A DNA stretch of 38,409 nt from the NCBI GenBank assembly GCA_020349245.1, contig CP070764.1, positions 4,302,625 to 4,341,033 of the forward strand. The letters run 5' to 3'. The notes below the pieces were generated by a model. That model was not told the DNA's origin and ran no database searches. It was given only the letters and a program-made list of their open reading frames with translations. This stretch comes from Chloroflexota bacterium (GTDB taxonomy: Bacteria > Chloroflexota > Anaerolineae > Anaerolineales > UBA4823). The translations under genes were made by a program, and so were the position numbers. Positions 16,486 through 24,731 of the stretch are shown piece by piece (position 1 is the stretch's first letter; each line of letters begins with the position of its first letter).

Positions 16486-17436
16486 ATGAATTCCACTAAA
16501 GACCGCATTGCACTTTTATTCCCAGGACAGGGATCCCAATCCCTGGGTATGGGCCAGCAGATCGCCTCAGCATATGAACTTGCCGCCCAAACATATTCAG
16601 CTGCCGATCGCATACTTGGTTATTCTCTTTCTGCAATCAGCTGGCATGGACCTGAAGAGAAACTGAATGACACTGAATATACTCAGCCTGCACTTTTCGT
16701 CCACTCTGTTTCTGTCTTGAAGGTGATACGGCAATTGTTCCCTGATTTCCACCCAGATTTTGTCGCGGGTCATTCCATGGGAGAATTAAGCGCCTTATTT
16801 GCCGCTAAATCATTTACCTTTGAGGCTGGACTAAAATTAGTACAGACCCGCGGTCAGTTAATGAAGCAGGCGGGTGACATTTCCCCGGGTGGAATGGCAG
16901 CCATCCTTGGTTTGAGTATAGCCGCGCTTGAAGAAATTTGTACGTCTGTGAGCAACGATAAAGAAATTGTTCAAATTGCTAATGACAATAGCCCTGGTCA
17001 GGTTGTCATTTCTGGATCAAGCGCAGCTTTGGAGCGCGCCATGCAGGCTGCCCAGGAGGCCGGGGCAAGACGAACTGTGAGGTTGGCGGTGAGTATTGCA
17101 GCACATTCTCCCCTTATGTCCCATGTCCAGGAAAGATTTAATGAAGCGGTAGGATCAGTGGAGATTTCCGATCCAGCCATTCCAATAATCGGAAATGTTC
17201 AAGCTTTACCATTACTGGATGCAGACAACATTCGGATTGATCTGCAGGCCCAATTAAATTCACGAGTCCGCTGGACGGAGTCTATCGAGTACATGGTCTC
17301 CCAAGGGGTTTCAATTTTCCTTGAAATAGGGAACAACTCGGTGTTAACAGGCTTATTGAAGCGAATAGACCGCAGCGCTAAGGGGTATGCAATTGGAAAT
17401 CCTGCGGATATTGATAATTTATTTGAAATTCTCTGA
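16486..17436 (+). CDS. fabD: Malonyl-CoA:ACP transacylase FabD
   Basis: FabD loads malonyl groups onto acyl carrier protein for fatty-acid synthesis. The 316-residue product has LLFPGQGSQ at the N-terminus, the nucleophile Ser97 in GHSMGELSA, the substrate Arg in LVQTRGQLM, and the catalytic His in SIAAHSPLM. The start ATG 16486 fits the family but has no recognisable Shine-Dalgarno sequence and lies 20 nt after the hairpin behind rpmF. fabG follows at 86 bp with what looks like its own promoter. Confidence 0.95.
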   Translation: MNSTKDRIALLFPGQGSQSLGMGQQIASAYELAAQTYSAADRILGYSLSAISWHGPEEKLNDTEYTQPALFVHSVSVLKVIRQLFPDFHPDFVAGHSMGELSALFAAKSFTFEAGLKLVQTRGQLMKQAGDISPGGMAAILGLSIAALEEICTSVSNDKEIVQIANDNSPGQVVISGSSAALERAMQAAQEAGARRTVRLAVSIAAHSPLMSHVQERFNEAVGSVEISDPAIPIIGNVQALPLLDADNIRIDLQAQLNSRVRWTESIEYMVSQGVSIFLEIGNNSVLTGLLKRIDRSAKGYAIGNPADIDNLFEIL

Positions 17437-17465
17437 GATTTAAAAAATATGGCTGGTATCCTGAC

Positions 17466-17493
17466 TTCATAGGTACATTGATTACGGTATAAT
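17466..17493 (+). promoter_or_regulatory. Possible promoter for fabG
   Basis: TATAAT at 17488-17493 with a weak -35 TTCATA (17466-17471) at 16-bp spacing. The leader of about 23 nt holds the AGGAG ribosome-binding site of fabG. Confidence 0.5.
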
Positions 17494-17522
17494 TATCGCA
17501 ACTCTGTATCCAGGAGATTGTT

Positions 17523-18287
17523 ATGTCCCTGCCTTCAAGCCTATCCCTCGAAGGTCGCGTCGCGGTAGTAACTGGTTCATCGCGTGGCATTGGCCGCACA
17601 GTCGCCAAAGAATTAGCCCAAAGAGGCGCTTCCGTGGTTGTAAATTATCATAAATCTACCGAGGAGGCTGAGGAAGTTGTGCAAGAAATTCGCACAGCTG
17701 GAGGAAAAGCTGAATCTTTCCAGGCAGATGTCTCCAATTTCACCGAAGCACAGGATTTGATCAAGTTCGCGATTGATACTTTTCAGGGTTTGGATATCCT
17801 GGTAAACAATGCTGGAATTACGAGGGATAACCTGATCATGATGATGACCGAGGGTGATTGGGACATCGTCCAGACAACGAATTTAAAAAGCGCGTTCAAC
17901 TGCTCCAAACCGGCTGTCCGCTATATGATGCGAAAACGTTATGGCCGAATCATCAACATCACTTCGATCGCTGGACAAATGGGAAATCCAGGTCAAACCA
18001 ACTACTCTGCGTCAAAGGCAGGTCAAATCGGTTTCACCAAAGCCCTTGCTCGCGAGGTAGGCTCGCGTAACATAACCGTGAATGCAATTGCCGCTGGGTA
18101 TGTGGAGACAGATATCTGGAACAATGTCCCCAATGAAGCCAAGGAAGCGATTCTAGCGATGGTGCCGCTGGGAAGGAAAGGGACAACACAAGAAATTGCA
18201 GATGCAGTTGCATTTTTGGCATCCGACCAAGCTGCGTACATCACAGGACAGGTGATTGGTATCGATGGCGGAATGACGATGATGTAG
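17523..18287 (+). CDS. fabG: 3-oxoacyl-[acyl-carrier-protein] reductase FabG
   Basis: NADPH-dependent reductase that follows the condensing step in fatty-acid synthesis. The 254-residue short-chain dehydrogenase has the cofactor motif TGSSRGIG (17-24), NNAG (95-98), and the catalytic Ser148, Tyr161 and Lys165 (YSASK), with the FabG-like ending AAYITGQVIGIDGGMTM. AGGAG lies 8 nt before the ATG. Its place directly after fabD supports FabG over other SDR enzymes. The acpP gene that usually comes next is absent; an Asp23-like gene follows instead. Confidence 0.93.
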   Translation: MSLPSSLSLEGRVAVVTGSSRGIGRTVAKELAQRGASVVVNYHKSTEEAEEVVQEIRTAGGKAESFQADVSNFTEAQDLIKFAIDTFQGLDILVNNAGITRDNLIMMMTEGDWDIVQTTNLKSAFNCSKPAVRYMMRKRYGRIINITSIAGQMGNPGQTNYSASKAGQIGFTKALAREVGSRNITVNAIAAGYVETDIWNNVPNEAKEAILAMVPLGRKGTTQEIADAVAFLASDQAAYITGQVIGIDGGMTMM

Positions 18288-18300
18288 GTTCCGGAGGCAT

Positions 18301-18648
18301 ATGACGAATTATTCAGGAACACCCGGGAAAACAACCATATCGATAGATGTCATACTAACTATAACCAGGTTGACAACTTTAGACGTGCCAGGTGTAAGTA
18401 GAATGAGTCAAATCCCGTCGAAACGTTTTAGAACTATGCTGCTTCACCGTCAAGATGAAGATGGTCTCCATGTTGAAGTTGAGAACGATACGGTTTATAC
18501 CGATATCTATGTGGTTCTAGATTCGGATGTCAATATTCGTGAGGTTGGCAGGAATATCCAAACTTCAGTCGCTCGAGCCATCACGGATATGATCGGCATG
18601 CAGGTTGGCGAGGTCAACGTTCATGTTGAAGATATTGACTACCCATGA
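18301..18648 (+). CDS. Asp23/Gls24-family (DUF322) protein
   Basis: 115-residue protein of the Asp23/Gls24 family, known from Gram-positive bacteria as alkaline-shock or envelope-stress proteins; the molecular role is not settled. Visible features are the hydrophobic start of the domain (ISIDVILTITRLTTLDVPGV), GLHVEVENDTVYTDIYVVLD, and the ending IGMQVGEVNVHVEDIDYP, which is typical of the family. There is no transmembrane segment. GGAGG lies 5 nt before the ATG. The asp23-like/nusB adjacency (22 bp apart) is also common in Firmicutes, supporting the call. Confidence 0.85.
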   Translation: MTNYSGTPGKTTISIDVILTITRLTTLDVPGVSRMSQIPSKRFRTMLLHRQDEDGLHVEVENDTVYTDIYVVLDSDVNIREVGRNIQTSVARAITDMIGMQVGEVNVHVEDIDYP

Positions 18649-18670
18649 AGATTGAAGTTCAACTCAATTT

Positions 18671-19117
18671 ATGAAAGCTCGAACCAGAGCTCGCGCAGTG
18701 GCTCTGCAAGCACTTTACGAAATAGATATCGTTGGTCACCCTCCGCAATTGGTGATTAATGATCGCTTGGCTGATAACGACCTCGGTGAAAAGATGGCAG
18801 AGTTTGTTCGCCAGATCACGATGGGTGTCTATCCGATCATCGCAGAGCTCGATCAATTTATTGCTGAGCATGCACCAGAATGGCCCTTAGACCAGGTAGC
18901 GATCGTCGATCGAAATATCCTGCGTATTGCACTTTGGGAGTTTGCAGTCAGTGAAAATATCCCAATCAAAGTCGCCATTAACGAGGCCGTTGAACTTGCA
19001 AAGGTATACGGATCGGATAGTTCTCCTCGATTTATTAATGGTGTATTAGGTAGCCTGGCTTCTCGTCAAAATGAAATCCGACAATCTTTACAGCATCTCC
19101 ACAATCCCCTATCGTAA
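18671..19117 (+). CDS. nusB: Transcription antitermination factor NusB
   Basis: NusB binds boxA RNA with NusE (S10) and promotes rRNA antitermination. The 148-residue, all-helical product starts [16 protein letters not shown] and ends with [24 protein letters not shown] sequence and [10 protein letters not shown], both conserved in NusB. Length is normal. The ribosome-binding site is weak. tatA follows after 15 bp, so the run from fabG to tatC may be one transcript. Confidence 0.95.
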   Translation: MKARTRARAVALQALYEIDIVGHPPQLVINDRLADNDLGEKMAEFVRQITMGVYPIIAELDQFIAEHAPEWPLDQVAIVDRNILRIALWEFAVSENIPIKVAINEAVELAKVYGSDSSPRFINGVLGSLASRQNEIRQSLQHLHNPLS

Positions 19118-19132
19118 GAATATTTATAATAA

Positions 19133-19543
19133 ATGGATATCCTCGGTATTGGTCCCCTAGAATTGATCTTCATCCTCATTATTGCCCTAATCGTATTAGG
19201 TCCTTCCGATATGGTCAAAGCTGGAAGAACGATTGGGAAGTTTTTACGGCAGGTAGTGACTTCTTCCACATGGCGCGCCGTTACCCGTACCTCAAATGAA
19301 CTGCGTACCTTGCCAAACAAATTAATTCGCGATGCAGGTTTAGAGGAAGATTTAAACCAGATTCAGCAAGCGACTAAACAAGCCATCCCACCCAACTTAA
19401 ATTCGGATTTATCGAAATGGCAAGAAGATATCGATACCTGGACAACCCCTCCTTCCATCGGAAAACTATCTCCTGAACCCGATGAAACGACTGAACAGGA
19501 ACCATCCTCCCAAGATAGCCCAACCGATGAGGAGCAAGGATAA
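19133..19543 (+). CDS. tatA: Twin-arginine translocase subunit TatA/TatB
   Basis: Pore or adaptor subunit of the Tat system, which exports folded, often cofactor-bearing proteins. The 136-residue product has a short N-terminal membrane helix (about 6-21), the hinge LGPSD, and an amphipathic helix (KAGRTIGKFLRQVV), then a long acidic, disordered tail. The LGP-type hinge and the length lean towards TatB, but only one such gene is here and it may do both jobs. No clear Shine-Dalgarno is visible. tatC follows after 3 bp. Confidence 0.88.
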   Translation: MDILGIGPLELIFILIIALIVLGPSDMVKAGRTIGKFLRQVVTSSTWRAVTRTSNELRTLPNKLIRDAGLEEDLNQIQQATKQAIPPNLNSDLSKWQEDIDTWTTPPSIGKLSPEPDETTEQEPSSQDSPTDEEQG

Positions 19544-19546
19544 ATC

Positions 19547-20440
19547 ATGCGACTGCTGTTACGTGCAATTTGGAATATTATCCTGGCTCCTTTCAGATGG
19601 ATCAGGCATATGTTCGCGGAGATCAGATCTTTTCTTTCCGATGAACCAGAGGATACCCCCCTGGGAGATTCACTAGAAAAAGCAATTAACAATCCACATG
19701 GATTATTACTTCACCTGGATGCCCTAAGAAAACACTTGTTTCGCTCAGCAATCGTCCTGGGTGCCATTACCGTCCTGGCATTTGCGTTTGCTTCGCAGAT
19801 TATCAATTTACTCGCATTGCCGGTTGGTGGGATCGAAGCATTAGTTGCTATCGATCCGACAGAACCTATCGGTACATTCATGCGGGTATCGCTCCTGACC
19901 GCATTTGCAGTCACCTTACCTTATATTATCCTTGAGTTGTGGCTGTTCATCGCCCCAGGATTAAGCCGAGATTCGCGTATTTTTGGTCTATACGCAATTC
20001 CGATTGCAGTTATTTTCTTCATCGGTGGCATGGCTTTTGCTTATTTTGTTTTACTCCCAACAGCGATCCCGTTCCTCGTTAATTTTGGGGGCATCACCAG
20101 CCAGATTCGACCCTCTTCCTATATTCGATTTGTTACCTCGATCATGTTCTGGATCGGGATCGCCTTTCAATTTCCGCTGATCATCTATGTCCTGGCCAGA
20201 GTAGGACTGGTTAGTGCTAAGGTATTAAGCGCTCAATGGCGATTAGCGATCGTAATTATTGCCATATTGTCTGCAGCAATCACACCAACTATCGATCCAA
20301 TTAACATGGCTCTTGTCATGGGTCCCATGATCGTACTTTACTTCTTGGGGATTTTATTAGCGAAGATTGCCGAACGTACTCGCTCTCGAGCAAACCTTGA
20401 ACAAGAAGCAAAAACCGACTCGATCTCTCCTACCCCCTAG
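19547..20440 (+). CDS. tatC: Twin-arginine translocase subunit TatC
   Basis: TatC is the polytopic receptor that recognises twin-arginine signal peptides. The 297-residue product has six predicted membrane helices beginning near residue 65, with the family motifs HLDALRKHLFRS at the N-terminal side, ALTLPYIILELWLFIAPGL-like segment near 122-140, and the F-x-x-GMAFAYFVLLP helix. The N-terminal extension of about 55 residues before the core is longer than in E. coli TatC. It is directly coupled to tatA and ends 30 bp before the CitE-like gene. Confidence 0.94.
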   Translation: MRLLLRAIWNIILAPFRWIRHMFAEIRSFLSDEPEDTPLGDSLEKAINNPHGLLLHLDALRKHLFRSAIVLGAITVLAFAFASQIINLLALPVGGIEALVAIDPTEPIGTFMRVSLLTAFAVTLPYIILELWLFIAPGLSRDSRIFGLYAIPIAVIFFIGGMAFAYFVLLPTAIPFLVNFGGITSQIRPSSYIRFVTSIMFWIGIAFQFPLIIYVLARVGLVSAKVLSAQWRLAIVIIAILSAAITPTIDPINMALVMGPMIVLYFLGILLAKIAERTRSRANLEQEAKTDSISPTP

Positions 20441-20470
20441 CCAAGCCTTATCTCTATAGACGGAGCCTCT

Positions 20471-21388
20471 ATGCGAGCTCGCCGAGCCCTTCTCTATATG
20501 CCAGGCGACGATGAACACAAAATTCACAAGGCAACTACCCTGGAAGTTGACTGCATCTGCATGGATCTCGAGGATGGCGTTGCGCAAAATCGCAAGGCAG
20601 AAGCCCGAAAAACTATCCAGGAAGCGTTGAAATCAATTAACTTTGGTGGCTCAGAGCGCTTGGTAAGGCTGAATCCAGTCAGTTCCAGATTCATCGACGA
20701 AGACTTAGAAAACATCATCACATCAAAACCGGATGGTATCGTGCTGCCCAAGGTAAAGAATGCCGATCAAATCAGCTGGGTTGACCGAAAAATCTCTGCC
20801 ATCGAGAGCAAATCTGGCTGGATGCCTGGCAGCATCATCATACTTGCGATTATTGAATCTGCTCTTGGAATTGTAAATTTGAAAGAAATTGCTTCTTCCA
20901 GCAGCAGGTTAAGGGGATTGATCTTTGGCGCAGAAGACCTTGCAGCAGATGTCGGCGCTACCAGAACCGAACCTGGATGGGAAGTGCTATATAGTAGAAG
21001 TGCAGTGGTTACATTTGCAGCTGCTTACGGTTTACAAGCTATAGACCTGGTAAATACCGATTTCCTCAATCTTGAAAAACTTCGCGCCGAATCGCTCCAG
21101 GGAGTACAGATGGGTTTCTCGGGTAAGCAAATCATTCATCCCAATCAGGTGAAGGTCGTTCAAGAATCCTTCACGCCAACCGATGATCAGGTCAAAAATG
21201 CACAGGAGGTTGTGGCTGAATATCTTTCCTACCAGGAAAAAGGCCGAGGTGCATTCGTCAGTGATGGCAAGATGATAGACGCGCCAATCGTCAAATCCGC
21301 TCTTGCACTCCTCGAGCGCGCCAAGGCGGCAGGTAAAATTACAATTGTACCGAAAATAGATTATCTTAAATTAGGAGAAGGACTATGA
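20471..21388 (+). CDS. HpcH/HpaI-CitE family CoA-ester lyase
   Basis: 305-residue TIM-barrel enzyme of the CitE/malyl-CoA lyase group, which makes or breaks C-C bonds in beta-hydroxyacyl-CoA or citrate-type substrates with Mg2+. Motifs: RRALLYMPGDDEHKI (N-terminus), CMDLEDGV, the substrate Arg in LVRLNP, VLPKV, the metal-binding Glu in IIES and Asp in GAEDLAADVG, and GKQIIHPNQV. No citD or citF is nearby, so true citrate lyase is unlikely; malyl-CoA, citramalyl-CoA or related substrates fit better. Its stop overlaps the next gene by ATGA (21385-21388), tying it to the thiolase-like cluster. Confidence 0.85.
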   Translation: MRARRALLYMPGDDEHKIHKATTLEVDCICMDLEDGVAQNRKAEARKTIQEALKSINFGGSERLVRLNPVSSRFIDEDLENIITSKPDGIVLPKVKNADQISWVDRKISAIESKSGWMPGSIIILAIIESALGIVNLKEIASSSSRLRGLIFGAEDLAADVGATRTEPGWEVLYSRSAVVTFAAAYGLQAIDLVNTDFLNLEKLRAESLQGVQMGFSGKQIIHPNQVKVVQESFTPTDDQVKNAQEVVAEYLSYQEKGRGAFVSDGKMIDAPIVKSALALLERAKAAGKITIVPKIDYLKLGEGL

Positions 21389-22536
21389 ACGATCGTGTGG
21401 CGATCATAGGAATTGGATGGAGTGGATTCCGCCCGATCACGCCTGAATATTCCTACAAGGAACTCATGTATGAAGCTGCCCAGCGAGCATACAACGATGC
21501 AGGTCTCGATCCCCGCCGTGACATCGAGAGTTTTATCACGGTTGCGGAGGACTTCCACGAAGGTACAAGCATTTTTGACGAATACACCCCCGATCAGCTC
21601 GGTGCAGTTCTCAAACCGATGCACACAATCTCTGGTGATGGACTCCACGGATTGGCTACCGCATATATGTTGATAAAGACTGGGCAATTCTCAACCATAG
21701 CTCTCGAAGGGCACAGCAAAGCCTCAAATATGCTCTCCCATGCTGGAATCACAGCCTACGCACAGGATCCGATTCTCAACCGTCCACTGCGGTTAAATAC
21801 CCACTTCATTGCTGGAATGGAAATGAACCGCTACCTCCATGATACGAATACAACCCACGAACAATGCGCACAGGTAGTGGTCAAGAACCGCAGGAATGCC
21901 CTGGATAATCCTTCTGCTCCGTATGGCGCAAACCTCTCGGTTGAGGATGTACTCGCCGGCCCGAGTCTATCTTATCCATTGGGAAAACGGGAAACTGCAC
22001 AGTATTCCGATGGTGCTGTCGTCATGGTCTTGGCAAATGAAGAGACAGCCCTAGCGCTTTCGGATTCACCTATCTGGGTTCTCGGAGCAGGATGGAGCAA
22101 TGATTCACCAAGCCTGGAAAATCGCGACTGGTCGAGCGCATTTTATACCCAAGATGCTGCTCAATTTGCTTATCGCCAGGCAGGTATACGAAATCCGCTG
22201 GAAGCTATTGATTTTGCTGAAGTAGACGACCAGTACGCCTATAAAGAATTGCAGTCCCTGGAAGCTCTCGGTTTCTTCAGTCCCGGGGGAGCCGGTCCCG
22301 CAGTCACAAACGGATTTACAGACCGGGATGGTCCTCTCCCGGTAAATATTTCCGGTGGTTGCCTGGGAACAGGAAATTTGTTAGACGCAAACGGTTTGGC
22401 GAAGACTCTCGAAGTCGTTCTGCAGCTCCGGGGAGAAGCTGGTCCGAGACAGCTGGATGAAGTCTATATCGGCTTAGCACAATCCTGGCGGGGAGTCCCG
22501 ACTGCGAGTGGTGCTGTCGCTATCCTGGCGAATTGA
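21385..22536 (+). CDS. Thiolase-fold protein 1 without thiolase catalytic residues
   Basis: 383-residue protein with the overall pattern of SCP2-type thiolases (SDGAVVMVLANEE, VNISGGCLGTGN, QLRGEAGPRQ, GLAQSWRG). Aligned by eye to thiolase motifs, the nucleophilic Cys position is Ser83 (TISGDG), the His of HD-x-F is Asp281 (DDQYAYKEL), the His of GHP is Asn331, and the C-terminal Cys is Trp368. It is therefore unlikely to be a normal acetyl-CoA acetyltransferase. Ltp2-type steroid side-chain aldolases also have a thiolase fold, lack these residues and work with a DUF35 partner, and two DUF35 genes follow here. A non-thiolase CoA-ester aldolase role is inference. Confidence 0.75.
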   Translation: MNDRVAIIGIGWSGFRPITPEYSYKELMYEAAQRAYNDAGLDPRRDIESFITVAEDFHEGTSIFDEYTPDQLGAVLKPMHTISGDGLHGLATAYMLIKTGQFSTIALEGHSKASNMLSHAGITAYAQDPILNRPLRLNTHFIAGMEMNRYLHDTNTTHEQCAQVVVKNRRNALDNPSAPYGANLSVEDVLAGPSLSYPLGKRETAQYSDGAVVMVLANEETALALSDSPIWVLGAGWSNDSPSLENRDWSSAFYTQDAAQFAYRQAGIRNPLEAIDFAEVDDQYAYKELQSLEALGFFSPGGAGPAVTNGFTDRDGPLPVNISGGCLGTGNLLDANGLAKTLEVVLQLRGEAGPRQLDEVYIGLAQSWRGVPTASGAVAILAN

Positions 22537-22549
22537 GGAGAAAGGAAAA

Positions 22550-23716
22550 ATGTCAATGCGGAAAGTTGCTGTTGTCGGCGCCGGTATGACCAAGTTTGTC
22601 CGCCGGGCATTGGAAACAGGCAAAGAGCTGGCTTGGCAGGCCAGTAAATTAGCCCTAGATTCCTGTGAGCTTACCATGGATGATATCGAGGGAGTTTGTC
22701 TTGGCACTGCTCCCGACGCTTTTGATGGCGTTCACATGAAGGGTGAATATCTCAGCGATGGAGCAGGAGCATGGCGAAAACCCTTCATGCGCTCCTACGT
22801 TGGGGGTGGAACAGGCGTATTTGCACCCATTCAAGGCTGGTATCATGTCGCCTCTGGTCTTTTCGATGTAGTCCTTGTCGTTGCCGAAGAGAAAATGTCC
22901 AGTTACTACCCCCATGCCCAAGGTGCTTTTTTAACCATTTTTGACCATACCACCGAACGCCCCTTGAAGCCAAACCTATTATGGATTTTTGCCCTGGAAA
23001 TGAATCGATACATGCATACTTATGGGATATCCAAAGCTGATATTGCCCAGGTGGCGGTCAAGAACAAGCGAAATGCCGCCGATCACCCAAGCGCACTTCT
23101 CGGGGATGCGAGTATAACTGTGGAAGATGTACTCAATTCCGAGGTGCTGGCTTGGCCAGTAAACCGGTTAGACGTCAGTCCGGTTTCTGATGGCGCGGTT
23201 GCCCTGGTACTCGCTGCAGAACATGTAGCCAAAAGGATCACTGACAAACCCGTTTGGATCGAAGGTGTAGGCTGGAACCTGGACACTGCATACTGGACCA
23301 ACCGAGATCTCGCCTACCCACGGTATGTTGAATATGCAGCTCGCATGGCGTATGACATGGCTGGAATCAAGGAACCTCGCCAGCAGATTAATATCGTTGA
23401 ACCGTACGATCCTTTTGACTACAAAGAACTTCACCACCTTGAAGGACTTTTACTCGCCGATCGGGGACAGGCCCCCCAGCTGGTTGTTGATGGTGTTACT
23501 CAGCGAGATGGCGATATGCCAGTGTGTCCCTCGGGCGGATTATTGGGAGTAGGCAACCCGATTGCGGCAGCGGGTTTGATGAAAGTGGCAGAGCTGTTTT
23601 GGCAGCTGCGCGGCGAAGCGGGTGCCCGGCAAGTTCCTGGTCAACCAAAGCGAGGTCTTGCACAAGCATGGGGGGACCTGATGCAGGTTGGCACCGTTGT
23701 TATTCTAGGCAGATGA
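22550..23716 (+). CDS. Thiolase-fold protein 2 without thiolase catalytic residues
   Basis: 388-residue paralogue of the preceding gene. I chose ATG 22550 because GAGGAGAAAGG sits just upstream; a start at 22508 would overlap the previous gene by 29 bp. Thiolase-fold motifs are clear (MRKVAVVGAGMTKF, SDGAVALVLAAEH, CPSGGLLGVGNP, QLRGEAGARQV, GLAQAWGD). The Cys position is Gly86, the HD-x-F His is Tyr286 (EPYDPFDYKEL), the GHP His is Asn336 and the C-terminal Cys is Trp374. The last two changes are the same as in protein 1, so they look like family features, not decay. The two may form a heteromer; this is inference. Confidence 0.75.
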   Translation: MSMRKVAVVGAGMTKFVRRALETGKELAWQASKLALDSCELTMDDIEGVCLGTAPDAFDGVHMKGEYLSDGAGAWRKPFMRSYVGGGTGVFAPIQGWYHVASGLFDVVLVVAEEKMSSYYPHAQGAFLTIFDHTTERPLKPNLLWIFALEMNRYMHTYGISKADIAQVAVKNKRNAADHPSALLGDASITVEDVLNSEVLAWPVNRLDVSPVSDGAVALVLAAEHVAKRITDKPVWIEGVGWNLDTAYWTNRDLAYPRYVEYAARMAYDMAGIKEPRQQINIVEPYDPFDYKELHHLEGLLLADRGQAPQLVVDGVTQRDGDMPVCPSGGLLGVGNPIAAAGLMKVAELFWQLRGEAGARQVPGQPKRGLAQAWGDLMQVGTVVILGR

Positions 23717-23726
23717 GGAGAAACCC

Positions 23727-24230
23727 ATGCCTGATAAATTTTCTGGTACATCATTGAGTGAAGAAGCTATTCAAGAAGGACAGGTACTATCCATCCACGA
23801 CCAGATGGCTGGGGACTTCGCCTGGGATTCTGGGATAGCAATTGGACGTTACCTTGCAGGACTCAGAAATGGTGAAATAACTGGTTCCCGCTGCTCCCAA
23901 TGCCGTCGAACCGTGGTCCCCCCAAGAAATATCTGCGAGTGGTGCTTTAATCCGATGGATGAATACATCAGGTTAGAAGATACTGGCAAAGTTAACACAT
24001 TCTCTCTGTGTTACGTGACTTGGGACGTAAAACGCATCAAAGAACCAGAAATCCCAGCGGTAATCGAGATCGATGGTGCTTCTCCATTGCACGGCATCAT
24101 GCACAAATTGGGCGAAGTGGAACCGGAAGCAGTCACAATTGGTATGCGGGTTCAGGCTGTCTGGAAACCAGCAGCAGAACGGGATGGTGCTATCACAGAT
24201 ATTCTTTATTTCAAACCAATCCAGGAGTGA
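23727..24230 (+). CDS. Zn-ribbon/OB-fold (DUF35) protein 1
   Basis: 167-residue DUF35 protein. A rubredoxin-like zinc ribbon (CSQC at about 52-55 and CEWC about 15 residues later) precedes an OB-fold (EDTGKVNTFSLCYVTW to KPAAERDGAITDILYF). Such proteins bind thiolase-fold partners: in archaea one bridges thiolase and HMG-CoA synthase, and in Actinobacteria the ChsH2 DUF35 domain is needed by the Ltp2 aldolase, where it helps hold the CoA part. The gene is 10 bp after thiolase-fold gene 2, with GAGGAG before the ATG. The N-terminal 40 residues are not recognisable. Confidence 0.85.
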   Translation: MPDKFSGTSLSEEAIQEGQVLSIHDQMAGDFAWDSGIAIGRYLAGLRNGEITGSRCSQCRRTVVPPRNICEWCFNPMDEYIRLEDTGKVNTFSLCYVTWDVKRIKEPEIPAVIEIDGASPLHGIMHKLGEVEPEAVTIGMRVQAVWKPAAERDGAITDILYFKPIQE

Positions 24231-24235
24231 TAAAA

Positions 24236-24703
24236 ATGACACTATTGGAACGGGATCCAAATTCACCCCCGGTCTGGCGGGATGAAATCCAAGTCACAAA
24301 TCGATATACTTTTGGTATTGCTGGCGAACGGTTTTTCCGCACAATCAAGGAAAAAGGGCAGATACTCGGTTCGAGATGCAGCAATTGCGAACGAACTTAT
24401 GTCCCAGCAGCTGAGTTTTGCGAAAGATGTTTGGACCACCTTGATGAATGGATTGATGTCGGCACGGTGGGCGAGATAATTACCTTCACCCACCTGAATG
24501 TCAATTACGATGGTTCACCACGGGAAGAGACTGAGACAATTGCTTTCGTACGCCTTGGTGATGGCGGTTTGATTCACCGGTTGAAATCGTCCCAATCCCC
24601 AGAAATTCAAATTGGCATGCAAGCCAAGGTGGTTTTTAAACCAGCCGAGGAAAGAGAGGGTTCCATTACTGATATCCTGTATTTAGAGCTGATACCTGAC
24701 TGA
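24236..24703 (+). CDS. Zn-ribbon/OB-fold (DUF35) protein 2
   Basis: 155-residue paralogue of the previous gene, starting at ATG 24236 behind AGGAG (24223-24227), which lies across the stop of protein 1. It has CSNC and CERC zinc-ribbon pairs and an OB-fold ending KPAEEREGSITDILYLEL, nearly the same ending as protein 1 (KPAAERDGAITDILYF). Having two DUF35 proteins beside two thiolase-fold proteins suggests one partner each. An in-frame extension to 24008 would read through the previous gene and has no ribosome-binding site, so it is rejected. Confidence 0.85.
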   Translation: MTLLERDPNSPPVWRDEIQVTNRYTFGIAGERFFRTIKEKGQILGSRCSNCERTYVPAAEFCERCLDHLDEWIDVGTVGEIITFTHLNVNYDGSPREETETIAFVRLGDGGLIHRLKSSQSPEIQIGMQAKVVFKPAEEREGSITDILYLELIPD

Positions 24704-24731
24704 TGCTGGAAACCTACATATTCGATTAATC

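Noticed and set aside
19125..19133. TATAAT just before tatA as a promoter.
   Set aside because: It ends only 2 nt before the ATG, so transcription would start inside the gene; probably chance in AT-rich sequence.
20471..21388. CitE-like gene as a subunit of citrate lyase.
   Set aside because: No citD, citF, citC or citX gene is nearby, and stand-alone CitE-like proteins usually act on malyl-CoA-type substrates.
24008..24235. An N-terminal extension of DUF35 protein 2 back to 24008.
   Set aside because: It would overlap the coding region of DUF35 protein 1 and has no start signal; ATG 24236 has a strong AGGAG.
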